From assembly GCA_004352715.1 (NCBI GenBank), contig SCFE01000011.1:1368827-1432826 (forward strand): 64,000 nucleotides of DNA. The letters run 5' to 3'. Positions 1 to 11,891 of this stretch are shown piece by piece. Each line of letters begins with the position of its first letter. Position 1 is the stretch's first letter. The stretch is from Hofstenia miamia. Its lineage: Eukaryota > Xenacoelomorpha > Acoela. The position numbers were made by a program, and so were the translations under genes. The notes below the pieces were generated by a model. The model ran no database searches and was not told the origin of the DNA. It saw nothing but the letters and a program-made list of their open reading frames with translations.

Positions 1-688
1 GATTCTTATGTATCTTCACAAATGTATTAATATCATATATTTAGAAGTGATATTGCTGAGAGCAGAACAAGTTTGGATAAGTATGAAGAAACGAAACAAA
101 GTGTAAGCATTCAACGTTTAACATAATTTGCGGCGAATTCTGATTTATCTTTAGATACTATTTCAATTGAATTGTCTATGTTTTTTAAGTTCTATTGAAT
201 GGATAAAGCAAGATAAAGCAATCATTTGTGTCAAATGATTAGAGATCAGTTCACAGCCCATGTTAACTTTAAGAAATTACAAAAAATTCTAAAAATCCAC
301 TACATAGCATCTGCATAAATTCCGAGCTCGCAATTAGTTGCAAAATCAGAGCTAAAGGAACTTGTAAAAGCAATAAGGAACTATCAACTTTAAACAGCCT
401 AGCGTCCGTTTTAAAGGACAAACCGTTTTCCCACATTTACAAAGAATATTCTCAAAACCGGCCAAGAAGGAATCCATTAAATTTTGGTGCTGATCCGGTG
501 GACACAAACAGCATGGCGGATGTCTGCGCTCTCCGAGTGCTTTTCTAGTTTTTCTATTGAGTAATATAGGATAAAATTAAGGACATCAAAAAACATGATA
601 TGAAAAATATTTTCGCTACACTTGCAGTATTGCAAATTGACTTTTAGACCTTGTGGCTAAATTTGTGAAATCTAGGAGATTATGTGTA
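1..688. other. No gene seen
   Basis: AT-rich sequence without a convincing exon, repeat or RNA gene on either strand. Confidence 0.5.
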
Positions 689-1218
689 CAGGTGCGTGTA
701 ATAAGTTTTGGCGGATTTTATAAAACAAGTATTTTAAAATTTGCTAATAAAGCAATTTATTTGAATAAAAAGTCTGTTATAATTTTCCTTTAAACGCTCA
801 AAGAAATCTCCATTGTTTCTATGCATCTTCTCCAACAGTCTGGCAGTTTCTGTATACCATCATTGAAGAATTTACATGGTTTTGAGGCAAAGAAATCATT
901 GAAAACTTGCATGATTTGCTGCTCGTTTTCAAGTATTTTACCTTCCAGTTTGTTCTTTAAATGAGAAATTAAGTAAAAGTCAAAAGGTGCAAGATCTGGT
1001 GAACATGGCGAGTGTGGTAAAACGTTGAAGCCAATAAGTTCCTGTAACTTCTGAGTCGTTTCCAATGCTGTATGAATTCTTGCGTTGTTATGTAAATAAT
1101 GAATATTGTGTGCCAATAAAAGTGAGGGATTCTTTTGAATTACTAAATTCCTGGAATTGTTGCTAAAATCTGAAATCCAAAATAATGAAAATCCGCCAAA
1201 ATTTAGTACACGCACCTG
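689..1218 (-). mobile_element. mariner deletion derivative with intact terminal inverted repeats
   Basis: The two ends are inverted copies of about 33 bp starting CAGGTGCGTGTA and running into TTTTGGCGGATTTT, with about two mismatches, flanked by TA on each side (687-688 and 1219-1220), the target site of Tc1/mariner elements. At 530 bp it is far shorter than the usual 1.3 kb of a full mariner. The coding part left inside is the transposase C-terminus joined directly to the 5' end, so this is an internally deleted, non-autonomous copy. Confidence 0.85.
790..1215 (-). pseudogene. mariner transposase C-terminal fragment
   Basis: About 85 C-terminal residues align by eye with mariner (DD34D) transposases: LHNNARIHTA, then the SPDLAPFDFYL block with the third catalytic Asp, then an LxGK...FF..GI..LP..W..CI ending. 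The second catalytic Asp of the LHDNAR motif is Asn here, so even this fragment would be inactive. The N-terminal DNA-binding half and the first catalytic Asp are deleted. The apparent start codon lies in the terminal inverted repeat and is not a real translation start. Confidence 0.8.
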
Positions 1219-1432
1219 TATATTTTTATTAAAATTTTCAATTTAGAGACTCAACAACAAAGATTCTGAAAATCGTACTGAATCAACAAGCAGCTTAAGA
1301 AAATAAGTATGATTTCTCCTTTGTATTTATTTTTAATATAATCCAAATCAAAATGATTAACTCGGCTGCACATTTTTTTTAATTCAGAAATTTATTAAAA
1401 TTGAATGCAACCAAGTTGATAAGCCAAAGGTC

Positions 1433-1808
1433 TAGGGATGTGGCGGAATCCGTTATCCGGTAAAATCAGCAATTTCACAACCGGATCCGGATATACGGTA
1501 TAATTTAACTTTTTTACCGGATAACATATTCTGAGATAAAACCTGATTTAGATATGGAATTTTCGAGGAAAAAGCTATATTTTTCCATGATATGGAAGTT
1601 GTCATGGAACAAAAGAAGTTGTTTTACTGATATCTCAGGACGTATTTTATTCAATATTTATATATTTTCATTTGAAAGAGTCAGATATTATTTGAGAAAT
1701 AAGGTTGTTCTTCATTAATCAATAATTGAACAATATATTATCCGGTATCCGGAAGTCGAATTATCCGGTATCCGGTATATCGAATTCACTATCCGGGTCC
1801 CATCCCTA
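1433..1808. mobile_element. hAT-type MITE with CCGGTAT subterminal repeats
   Basis: A 376-bp element with ends TAGGGATGTGGC and its imperfect inverse GGGTCCCATCCCTA. It is flanked by a perfect 8-bp direct repeat CAAAGGTC (1425-1432 and 1809-1816), the target duplication length of hAT elements. The inner ends are packed with TATCCGG/CCGGTAT repeats, unusually GC-rich for this contig. There is no coding capacity. Confidence 0.85.
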
Positions 1809-2993
1809 CAAAGGTCCTTTTTGTAGAATGATTATGTCCAATTAAATATGCAATCACTGGGATAAACTAATCAATGAGGCTTATAAGATTTGTTATCCAG
1901 CCTAATCCTAATATAAAACACTACCCAAGATCAGTGATATGGATAGGCCTATGTCTGGTACCGACTATATATTTAAACAAGAACTTCTTTATTCTAGTTA
2001 ACTTCAATTAGATTCAAAATGCCAATGCTACTTTCAATCTTTGTTCTTGTTTGAAAGTTAACCTCATTCATTGACGAATACATCTGATAAAAACCGCTCA
2101 CACATTAAAATGTTTTGAGATATTAAAAACAAAAAAAGTTTTCACTTCCTTCCTACAATGTTGGTGTATGTCAAATAAAAATAGTCTTTGATATTTCACC
2201 TGACATTTATAGTGGAATTTACTAGTGATGGACTTCAACTAAGATTTGCAAACTTTTGCAACAAAGCAGGGCTTAGGCAAAACTGAACACCTTATGCTAA
2301 TAAGTGAAACTTAATTAATTAGAATTTTTAATTTTTTCAGTAGATCAAAAAATGTTGTACTAATGTCACTTACATGTGCAGTATGAAATATTATTACATG
2401 TACTGAGTTGATCAGTGCACTACAAAAATTGCTTGTGGAGTCAAATACAACTTTTCTCTTGGAAATTCTGTTATAAGAGGGAAATATTCGTTTACAACTT
2501 CCCTATTTTGTGAAAATTATTTCTTGCATTGAAACGTAGAAATTCTAGCAATGTATTCAAAACAGGAAAGTATGCTTAGAACGAGTATATATAGCTTATC
2601 ACTTGTCAGTTAGCAATTTTATAGCGACTTAAATTACTGAGGTGCATGCTTGCATTTACGATCAACAACAAGCAATACGAAATGTCAATTTTAGAATCTT
2701 AAGCAATTGATACATCAAAGACATTTAGTACTAATTTAATAATGTTCCCTAATTGACAAATGTTTATATAGATATCACAAAGGAGGGTTTTTGATAAAAC
2801 AATGTGTTTTTAATAAATATAATATTGCAATAAATCAATAGATTCACATACATGTAGTTATAATTAAATTTTATTTGTATAAATATTAATTAATTACATT
2901 TAGAATTTCTTCAATGATTGCAAGTGATTGTGAAAAACGTAATACATGTATTTAGATAATAAATTTTACAAATAAATACACTTAATGTAGTTA

Positions 2994-3031
<38 letters not shown>

Positions 3032-3480
3032 AAATAAATCAATATGTAAACGTGCATGATATATCTTGTCGCAAAGCAATGGGATTCAAAGAAACTTAGT
3101 TTACAGAAAAACGGATGAACAAATTTACAAATGAAAAGTGTGAGTAATAACAAGAAGAATTGGATGTAGACGCATGGCTTAAACTTTGAAATATTTTCAG
3201 TTGCTTGCTAAGCACTTGGATAAACGCAAAGAAATACATTTAATCGAAATTCTGCGTATGGCCGGCGAAATTTCATGTTGCGATTCTTGAACTTTTTGAA
3301 CTATATTGCCTTTGTAAGTGAATTTTTCTTTTCCACGAAGTTCTTGAAGATAACGCTTACGGTTTCTACCGGAATGAATTTGGTGGTCACTGCAGAATTT
3401 AAAAATCGTTCGCAGACATGGCATTTTGCTTCACAGGAGGTGTGTGCGTGTATGTGGGAACATTTACATATTGAACAAAC
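1809..3480. other. No confident gene; contains (TA)n near 3000
   Basis: AT-rich sequence with a (TA)n tract at about 2997-3029. At 3170-3450 both strands are open in short overlapping frames and GC is slightly raised, with a Cys-containing minus-strand stretch (CHVCERFLNSAVTT). I do not recognise it and see no splice structure, so it is not called as a gene. Confidence 0.4.
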
Positions 3481-3722
3481 CAGGGGCGTACCCAGGATTT
3501 TCTGACGGGGGGGGACATCATCATCATTACCCAATGCGAGACGGAGCCCCGCGAAAATTTTTGAAAATATTGAGAAAATAGACCCTAAAAATGCATTTCA
3601 CGATCCTAGATTTTAAATTTTTCAATTTTTTAAGAAAATTTTTTTGATTAATCCAGTCAAAATCAAATTTAGAAACCTGACAGGGGGACATTCCACCATG
3701 TCCTCCCCTGCGTACGCCACTG
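3481..3722. mobile_element. hAT-type MITE with CAGGGGCGTACCCAGG termini
   Basis: A 242-bp element. Left end CAGGGGCGTACCCAGG, right end the inverse of CAGTGGCGTACGCAGGG. Flanks are a perfect 8-bp target duplication GAACAAAC (3473-3480 and 3723-3730). The interior is non-coding. A diverged relative lies at 16361-16542 and a possible left-end fragment at about 63392-63414. Confidence 0.88.
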
Positions 3723-4771
3723 GAACAAACTCCAAAACAATTTCGCAATATTATTAACTGTTAATCGTTTCTTCAGGGATAATTTATAAATAAAATTCCG
3801 AATATGACTGGCCGCACCAAACCAACTTTTGGACAGAATTTTGACGAGTTTTCATAGGCCATTTCCTGCTGACTACTGCACCAAAACTTGTTTGTTTCGA
3901 AACAGCTGAAAAATACACTTATCTGAGATAATCGTCCTGAAAATTAGGTTGCCCAAGTTTCTGCAAAACTCAACTTTGCCTAAAATGCAATTATGTGATA
4001 TTCTGTACAATTTTTGGTAGTTTCTTCTTTATAACCGATCTAACTTGAAGCTGCATGGAATTGTACTTGATATAGCAGGATAATATATTATACTTAAGTC
4101 TGTATTCGCTAACATGATCATGTTTCGTGCTTACCATGTTTTTACCTACCAATTAAAAGTTTTTGATAATAAATAATGTAATTGCGCTAAACAAAATGCA
4201 TGCAATATTTGAACGTGATAATCTAGGTCTAAACTTCGGAGATGGTATATAAGTATCCAACACCAGAAGCCATTGTTTGTACTTTCTTAAGTGAAAATTA
4301 TTGAATTTTAAATATTTGTCAATATCAACACCTCAATATGTAACATGATCACTTTACTGTATTGAAACACTCCTAAAAATAACGCAAAAAGGGATCTAAA
4401 TTTTATACCCGGTATAAAGGTATAAAAGTGTTATACATAACTTTTCAATATCCAAATGATAAATGGTCACTAAATATATGGAAAAAAAATCTTTATAACG
4501 TAAGGTAAATGAGTGGAACCTGAAGATTTGTAAACTTCAAAATTTCTCTAATATTTTCTAATTGTTTTAATATTTGATTAATCCGTGTGGCAATGTAATT
4601 TAACATGTGGGAACCAGAGTTTAAAGCAAAATGAACTCGAATGGAACATTTTCAAGTAAAGTTTCCATGATTTCATCTGAATAGTTTTGGAAATGTCTAG
4701 CATAAATTTAGAATATATTTAGAAAGCCTAATATTAATTGTACTAATATAAACAGAGAGTGTATGTAATTA

Positions 4772-4810
<39 letters not shown>

Positions 4811-5578
4811 TTTAAGGAAAACGTAGTGAAAGTTAATGATTCTATTTAATTGGGTAACTGATCAACACATTCTTGCCACTGACCTAGTTAACCGTTTAAA
4901 ATCATTTGCCATCAATTGACACGTACGATATCGTACTTTACGTTCATGACCCATGACTATATGTTTGTAGCATTAGTTTATTAAACGTTTTACTGTACTA
5001 AAGTTGAAAAATATATATTTTAAATTCACAATTTCAACAAGGTTAAAATATTGATTACTTTTTGAAATACATTTGGGAAGTTGAACAAAAATAAACTATA
5101 CTAATTATTACGTAAGTGCGAAAAAATCTTGGAAATACAACAACAACGTTTTTTACACTAATGAAATCCGCGTGAATTAGCTAATCTGAATTTAGTCAAT
5201 TACTTTGACTAAGTGAATGTTATCAGGTGATGTTGATTGTAATTTATTGCCATACTGGTTACATTGCTACTAAGTCAGAATAAATCTGCTTTGTGTAAAA
5301 ACTTTCTGCTTGCTATTTACTTTCTTTCAAATGATGGTCGAAAATATGTGATAGCAATCTTGTAGAAAACACACATATTTATTCCAATGAAAGTATTGAT
5401 TTTTTACAGGTTGTATGACAAAGTAATCATTAAATGCAAGGCAGAATATTCTGCTGAACATTGAAGCTTAGACTAGAATTTACATATATAAACTTTCTTA
5501 TTTCAATAACCTTTGCATAAAGTTAATGACACAACCTCACTAATGAAAACCAGCAAAAACAGAGTAGTTAAAAATATA
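3723..5578. other. No gene seen; (TA)n at about 4768-4804
   Basis: AT-rich DNA with one (TA)n tract. I see no open frame with splice sites and no known repeat. Confidence 0.5.
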
Positions 5579-6010
5579 CCGGTTTGATAAATGCAGTTTT
5601 CTCAAAATGAACATTTTTAATAAACTTTTTACACTTTTCTATTGATTTTAATGTGAAAAAGGCGTTTTTTAGAAATTCAGGATTTTACAGACATGGGTAA
5701 AAAAAACTGCAGCCATACCCATACAAATAATTATTCAATTATACTAAATTTTAACATATGTACCAATATGTTCTTAATCAATTTTTTGCATTTTATTATA
5801 AAATCTGCTTTTTATGGACACTCCCAATGTTTTTGAAGCCACTTGTTGTTCAGAATTCTTACATAAAACTCAGTGCTTCTACTTTTAATTACACCCTATT
5901 TCTTAAGAAAAACATAAAAAAACGACTTTTTTCATATCAAATTCAATAGAAAAGTGTAAAAAGTTATTAAAAAATGATCATTTTTAGAAAACTGCATATA
6001 TCAAACCGTG
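5579..6010. repeat. Long imperfect inverted repeat (foldback/MITE-like)
   Basis: The left arm starts CCGGTTTGATAAATGCAG and continues through TTTTTACACTTTTCTATTGA. The right arm is its reverse complement, ending CTGCATATATCAAACCG. The arms pair over roughly 90-110 bp with scattered mismatches around a spacer of about 200 bp. No target duplication is evident, so the transposon class is not assigned. Confidence 0.65.
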
Positions 6011-6634
6011 CCTTTTTTTACTAATAAACAGATAAAAATTAAATGAATATTTCATCGTATAGATCTTTAACTTCATTCAAGACAAAGACCTAGTTCCTAA
6101 ATGTTAACTTTTATCTTAAATTTATAAATTGTCTTATTAAAAAAATAAAAAAATCAAAAAGAAATTTATAAAATCAATAAGAATTGTGAATAATTATGGC
6201 CTTTGAGAGATTTAAAAGATGTCATTCGAATTTTATAGTACGAATACATTTATTTGATTACTAAAAAAGTCAAGTTTTAGAAATTATTTTGAAGCTGGTA
6301 TTATATGAGTTATATATGAATGTTTAAATAATCAAGTATAGATATATTTTCATTAGGCGTCTGTAATTTTTTATAATAGATAATAAAAATGTGCTCAATT
6401 TACAATTATTAGAAAAATTGGTTGTTTCAAAGTTATTTGGATTTGGTTTATTGGAAGTTAGGCTTACATAAGACTAAGGGAATACCCCAATGAATTTAGA
6501 ATTTAATATATAAATATAAATTTTGTAAAATAAATGCCAAAAATGATTAATATTATTAATTACTGAAATATTAATAAACAAGAAGTTGTTGTCAAAAGAA
6601 GCTAAAGCTTATTCCAAAATTCATACATTTCATA

Positions 6635-7119
6635 AAATAGATTTGTCATTACTATAATGAAATATATATTTTTCAGATTTCTTGAATATCATCTAAGAAC
6701 TTAATAGCTTTATAATTTAACATTGACATAATTAATGAAAGTTAAGTTACAAGTGATTAGTTATTTATATAGAAAATAATAATAATGTTGACAGTAGCTT
6801 AAAACAAAAATTCAAAAATAGCAAAATTAATTGAATTTCAAGATATTAATTTAGAATATTCTAAATAGACCATTTTNAAATAGATTTGTCATTACTATAA
6901 TGAAATATATATTTTTCAGATTTCTTGAATATCATCTAAGAACTTAATAGCTTTATAATTTAACATTGACATAATTAATGAAAGTTAAGTTACAAGTGAT
7001 TAGTTATTTATATAGAAAATAATAATAATGTTGACAGTAGCTTAAAACAAAAATTCAAAAATAGCAAAATTAATTGAATTTCAAGATATTAATTTAGAAT
7101 ATTCTAAATAGACCATTTT
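6635..7119. repeat. Exact 242-bp duplication around a single N (probable assembly artefact)
   Basis: Positions 6635-6876 and 6878-7119 read identically and are separated only by one N at 6877. An exact tandem copy meeting at an N in otherwise diverged intronic DNA is typical of two contig ends that overlap but were not merged. Confidence 0.8.
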
Positions 7120-7460
7120 CAATACAGATACAATATATTTTTTTCAATACATGCATACATAAATTTAAAAATATTTTGTCATTGCATAAAACTTTAATTG
7201 TCAAAATACCGTACTGAGTTCTGAAAATGTCCAATCAATAAATAGTTACATTTTAAAAAGAATGTGTAGTACATGAAAAATTTATGATTATCTCTTTTTA
7301 CCACCAGTTGGGACGAGTTGAAACAGTCGATAAACAAGTTTAATTAATTAGTTTATTTTTAAGAAAGTTTTTGATAACTTTCTATATTTTAAAATTCAAT
7401 AATTACTACTGCCTTTTCATTTCCAGTTTATGACGAATGAAATCTATGGAATACTCTAAC

Positions 7461-7744
7461 CTGCTAGAACTCCAGTAGCTGCAGGAAAAAAAACTGCGAA
7501 AACTGAGAAGAAACTTTCCTTTGATCGCTGATCGGAAAATAAATTTTGGACAAAAAGCGATGTTTGATAACCACGGAATCCCTGGCCCCATTGGATTTCA
7601 GATGGTGTTGAAAATGAGCCGATAGCGAAATCCATTAAAGCAATAATGAGGAGAAAGAGCAAGGCCAATTGAACTTTAATAACTAATGATAGGCTTATGA
7701 GAGATATAGCGAGAATCACTATGCAAGTTACTACACCAATTATT
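7461..7744 (-). CDS. SLC12A: SLC12 (NKCC-type) cotransporter, internal exon, TM4-TM6 region
   Basis: This exon encodes IIGVVTCIVILAISL, a second membrane helix (VIKVQLALLFLLIIALMDF), an extracellular loop with GFRGYQTSLFVQN, and FFSVFAVFFPAATGVLAG. That last block is the highly conserved TM6 block just before ANISGDL in Na-K-2Cl and Na-Cl cotransporters. The acceptor is AG at 7745-7746 and the donor is GT at 7459-7460 (phase 1). It joins in frame to the exon at 8392-8588: the split Arg codon gives D-V-R-I-I-G, matching the family DIRIIG. The next exon (ANISGDL...) should lie to the left, but I did not find it in the window. Known for the family: electroneutral chloride import driven by Na+ across the plasma membrane. 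Confidence 0.93.
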
Positions 7745-7931
7745 CTAAAGAGAAATTGTAGAAACATGTTCAATTTAGTCAACCAATATTATTATTGAAC
7801 TCTTGCATTTTCCAATGTTTGTAATGATAAATTAATAATAAAAAACTGTAAATATTTTAAGATTTGCAAGACCATTTAAGCATATAACATCAATAACATT
7901 TATTCATTTTATATGATTGCATGGATTCAAT

Positions 7932-8280
7932 CAGACTTGTCAACGAGCCGACATTCCCAAGCTCGGCTCGGCTCGTTTAAATTTTGTGTAAAATCTTTGA
8001 ATGAGGCTCGTTTTAGCTCGGTATTTTTTTAAAAATATTGTGTTCAAAAATTTTTTTACATAGCTCTTCCTATTATTTAATAAACATTTCATAAATAAGA
8101 TTATAGGAAAGGTATACTGACTGCAAAAAATAAGCAAAATCTACATAATCAAATTAACAAGCAGAACTATAAACTTGCTTTGCCTAAAATATTCTCATTT
8201 TGGGCTCGTTGTATATCAAATACTGTGCTCAAGCTCGGCTCGGCTCGGCTCGTTAGAAGCTCGGCTCGTTGACAAGTCTG
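7932..8280. mobile_element. hAT-type MITE, CTCGG family, copy 1
   Basis: 349 bp with perfectly inverted ends CAGACTTGTCAACGAGCC...GGCTCGTTGACAAGTCTG. Flanks are GATTCAAT and GATTCATT (7 of 8 match), an 8-bp hAT target duplication. Just inside the ends are tandem GCTCG units. It sits inside an SLC12 intron. Other copies are at 33929-34312, 41516-41814 and about 63415-63808. Confidence 0.9.
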
Positions 8281-8391
8281 GATTCATTCCTGCCCTTTCC
8301 TAGTGTAGTATTGGAACTAACTAAGTTTAGTTGTAAGTGCATTAAATTTATGTTCACCATGTGATACATGCAGAATTGAATTTGAAATCAC

Positions 8392-8588
8392 CTAACATCC
8401 CAAACGCCATCACCAAAAGAGGCCAAAGATACAAAGTCATTTTCATGAAGAACATCGCGTACAGTTTCAGCAAATCCTACAACATACATTGCAACACCCA
8501 CCGCGTTTGCAAACGAGAAAACTAGTCCAATTGCACCACCAATTTCGGGCCCCAAGCTTCGTGAAATCAGAAAATAGGCGCCACCATT
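8392..8588 (-). CDS. SLC12A: SLC12 (NKCC-type) cotransporter, internal exon, TM3 region
   Basis: Encodes [18 protein letters not shown], then [18 protein letters not shown], then an extracellular segment ending VWDVR. These are textbook SLC12 NKCC/NCC signatures. The Tyr in VAMYVVGF is, to my knowledge, the K+-coordinating Tyr of NKCC1 (Tyr383), which is His in the Na-Cl cotransporter NCC. Its presence argues for a K+-transporting NKCC rather than an NCC. Acceptor AG at 8589-8590. The donor is GTGATT at 8391-8386, not the closer GTTAGG, because only that choice keeps frame into the next exon. Confidence 0.94.
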
Positions 8589-9844
8589 CTAAACTGAATT
8601 TTTATAGAACAATGGATTCTTGGAATATATGTTCAATATGTGGTGTAAAACAATTGCAAAATTGATGTATATTATGCTTTTTCTATAATATTATATTTGC
8701 AGAAATTAAAGATCATAGGAAACTGAGTTCTATGCTTGTTTGAATTAAATTCGTTTTAATGAAGCATTCTTCACACCACCATCTTATCAAACCAACTCAG
8801 GAAAAGAAACTAATAAACTCTATAACATTATCATTCTTATAAAGATGGAGTTGATGACGTTGATGACAAAACAAATAAAACTGTAAAGTTGAAAGTGGTG
8901 ATAAAAAATTGCAAATTATAAAATATCATTCTTTCAATAACAATCTAATTACAAAAATAAACTTCATTTTAACCACTAATCGAGTAAAGTATATGCAAAT
9001 ATTTATTTTCATTGTTACTAATGTTAGAAATTAGCAAAAATTAAAACACTTTGTTATTTTACTTTGAAAAATACCTTGAAACAGCAAAATTTCTCATCTT
9101 AAAAAAAAATTTTGTTAGTTTAAACTTCACTTTGTTCTTATATTTTGAAATGATATTAAGCCTGTAAGCAAATATTTACATTATTTTTGTGTATTCTGTA
9201 ATATTTGAATTGCCGAAAGAAGACGTTCTTTTAACAGTAGAACTCCGAAAATTTAATACACCATTTAATTCCTAATCCGGTCATAAATGACCGGTATTTG
9301 TGTAGCATTTATTACAGTGAGATTTATACAGGCATTCAGGTTCGTATTGAATAAACACTGCTACTGCTATCTGATGCAAAATCCCACATAATTTGATTAA
9401 GAGCCCGTTTTGCTGCTTCTCTTGCCATTAATTTTTAACTAAAACGATCAAAACTGTTGAATACATGCTCAATATAAAGTATATTACTGCATAAATATAA
9501 CGAATGCTAATTATAATTTAATATATTTAAAAAAATAATTAATTTCCAATCGATTTGTTAGGTAATTTTGTTTTACATATTGGAAAGCAATACTTTGATA
9601 TAGTATTGACAAACGCCAGGTTTTAAGCAAATTTGTTCTGTTTACGTATTGAATTTTGCGCAGGAGTTTTCAAAACTCATTCAATATTTTGCTCATTCAA
9701 TATTAATTTTGCATTTCAAAAATGGCGAATCAATTAACTTCAAAAGTTTTCTGAAACCATTCACTTAAATCATCTCTGAAAACTTCATGCAGAAGTACAC
9801 AAAAATGATTATCATTGGTGTGAATAATAAATTTTGGTTTATAC
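8589..9844. other. SLC12 intron
   Basis: AT-rich intron between two in-frame SLC12 exons. I see nothing else in it. Confidence 0.7.
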
Positions 9845-10073
9845 CTGTACGTAGCCATTTGTACATATTGCTGAGAGAGATAAAGTTGTAATCAATGTAA
9901 CGAACGCTGAGATCAAAACTATGATGACCATTTTCAGCACCCCAGCATGTCCAACACACCAAGGTACCCGCAGAAAGATCATTACACCCCAAATATTCAG
10001 CAGGCATCGCGCAAGTACACCCTTCACCCATCCAAACTTTGGCTTTAGAAAATCAGCTAAATAATTTTTTGCA
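9845..10073 (-). CDS. SLC12A: SLC12 (NKCC-type) cotransporter, internal exon, TM1-TM2
   Basis: Encodes [20 protein letters not shown], then [15 protein letters not shown], a second helix ([21 protein letters not shown]) and CTNGYVQ. KFGWxKGVLxRCxLNIWGVM opens the transmembrane domain in NKCC and NCC; K-Cl cotransporters differ here, so KCC is disfavoured. The donor GTATAA follows CAG at 9845 (phase 0) and joins N-GGAYFL in the next exon. The upstream edge is uncertain: acceptors at 10074-10075 or about 17 nt further in are both usable. Upstream N-terminal exons, including any SPAK/OSR1-binding site, were not found before the transposon and gap to the right. Confidence 0.92.
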
Positions 10074-10195
10074 CTAAAAATCATACAAAAGTGAAAAATA
10101 TTCTCTCATTTCATAGTTTCCATTGCATTAAGGTACTAAATAATATTCAATAAGTAAATTCAATTCATATTCGTCGGAAAAACTAAATCGAATTA

Positions 10196-10197
<2 letters not shown>

Positions 10198-10231
<34 letters not shown>
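10198..10231. repeat. (TA)n microsatellite, left of Tc1/mariner insertion
   Basis: A pure TA tract directly abutting the left inverted repeat of the element at 10232. Confidence 0.95.
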
Positions 10232-10234
<3 letters not shown>

Positions 10235-10836
10235 TCTGTTCCATAAGTCCCTACGTTTCAAATTACTACTGCACTTGATCAATAATACAAACAGACATTA
10301 TCATTAATATAATCAATACATCTATATTTAACTAACAAAAACTAACATCAAAAAGTAATCCAAGTACAATGACTAATCGTAAGGGTCAACTTGCAACCCT
10401 TATCAATGCAAAGTTGTAGTCGACGAAAAGTACGTGCATGTATCTTTGGAAGAGATTCCATTTTAAAGTTAGCAAAAGCATTGCGAATTGCCTGTTTCAG
10501 ATCCTGAGTTGATCTTGCTTTTTCAGCCAGTACACTTTTCTTTATGATGCCCCAAAGAGCGTTATCACATGACGTTAAATCCGGTGAACGAGTAGGCCAT
10601 GGGCTGTGCCCAAACTTACCTACCCACAATTTGGGAAATTGTCATTCAGAAATTGTCAGGTGATGTGGGCAATGTGGGGTGGGGTGCAGTCCTGTTGCAG
10701 ATGAGATCGTTCATAGATTCCTCTACGTCGCAACTCAGCAATGAGGTCATTTTTCAGCAACTCAATGTATCGTTGGCTGTTTGTATTATTGCTTAAATGC
10801 AGTAGTAATTTGAAACGTAGGGACTTATGGAACAGA

Positions 10837-10839
<3 letters not shown>
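10232..10839 (-). mobile_element. Tc1/mariner-superfamily element inserted in a (TA)n tract
   Basis: The ends are a perfect inverted repeat of about 42 bp starting CAGTCTGTTCCATAAGTCCC. Both sides are (TA)n, so the TA target site was inside a microsatellite. At 608 bp it is a deletion derivative. The minus strand holds the last third of a transposase in two frames (see 10348-10790). Confidence 0.9.
10348..10790 (-). pseudogene. Tc1/mariner-type transposase C-terminal fragment, frameshifted
   Basis: Upstream piece (about 10656-10790): NSQRYIELL...ELRRRGIYERSHLQQDCTPPHIAH, with the second catalytic Asp intact in QQD. Downstream piece (10348-10629): WPTRSPDLTSCDNALWGIIK, then a helical tail ending at LQLCIDKGC. 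The order and spacing match IS630/Tc1/mariner transposases of the type with WPARSPDLTPCDFFLWGY. The frame changes between the pieces and the first two thirds are missing, so it is dead. Confidence 0.8.
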
Positions 10840-10875
<36 letters not shown>

Positions 10876-10891
10876 TATATATATATATATA
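10840..10891. repeat. (TA)n microsatellite running into a gap
   Basis: TA repeats with one AATAAATA interruption, continuing into the N run. Confidence 0.95.
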
Positions 10892-11891
10892 NNNNNNNNN
10901 NNNNNNNNNNNNNNNNNNNNNNNNNNNNNNNNNNNNNNNNNNNNNNNNNNNNNNNNNNNNNNNNNNNNNNNNNNNNNNNNNNNNNNNNNNNNNNNNNNNN
11001 NNNNNNNNNNNNNNNNNNNNNNNNNNNNNNNNNNNNNNNNNNNNNNNNNNNNNNNNNNNNNNNNNNNNNNNNNNNNNNNNNNNNNNNNNNNNNNNNNNNN
11101 NNNNNNNNNNNNNNNNNNNNNNNNNNNNNNNNNNNNNNNNNNNNNNNNNNNNNNNNNNNNNNNNNNNNNNNNNNNNNNNNNNNNNNNNNNNNNNNNNNNN
11201 NNNNNNNNNNNNNNNNNNNNNNNNNNNNNNNNNNNNNNNNNNNNNNNNNNNNNNNNNNNNNNNNNNNNNNNNNNNNNNNNNNNNNNNNNNNNNNNNNNNN
11301 NNNNNNNNNNNNNNNNNNNNNNNNNNNNNNNNNNNNNNNNNNNNNNNNNNNNNNNNNNNNNNNNNNNNNNNNNNNNNNNNNNNNNNNNNNNNNNNNNNNN
11401 NNNNNNNNNNNNNNNNNNNNNNNNNNNNNNNNNNNNNNNNNNNNNNNNNNNNNNNNNNNNNNNNNNNNNNNNNNNNNNNNNNNNNNNNNNNNNNNNNNNN
11501 NNNNNNNNNNNNNNNNNNNNNNNNNNNNNNNNNNNNNNNNNNNNNNNNNNNNNNNNNNNNNNNNNNNNNNNNNNNNNNNNNNNNNNNNNNNNNNNNNNNN
11601 NNNNNNNNNNNNNNNNNNNNNNNNNNNNNNNNNNNNNNNNNNNNNNNNNNNNNNNNNNNNNNNNNNNNNNNNNNNNNNNNNNNNNNNNNNNNNNNNNNNN
11701 NNNNNNNNNNNNNNNNNNNNNNNNNNNNNNNNNNNNNNNNNNNNNNNNNNNNNNNNNNNNNNNNNNNNNNNNNNNNNNNNNNNNNNNNNNNNNNNNNNNN
11801 NNNNNNNNNNNNNNNNNNNNNNNNNNNNNNNNNNNNNNNNNNNNNNNNNNNNNNNNNNNNNNNNNNNNNNNNNNNNNNNNNNNNNNNNNNN
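10892..11891. other. Assembly gap, 1000 N
   Basis: A run of exactly 1000 N that starts in (TA)n. Any open frame read across it is meaningless. Confidence 1.

Noticed and set aside
3197-3534. Overlapping minus- and plus-strand frames with a CxxC motif
   Set aside because: No recognisable family, no coherent splice sites, and part lies in the hAT MITE.
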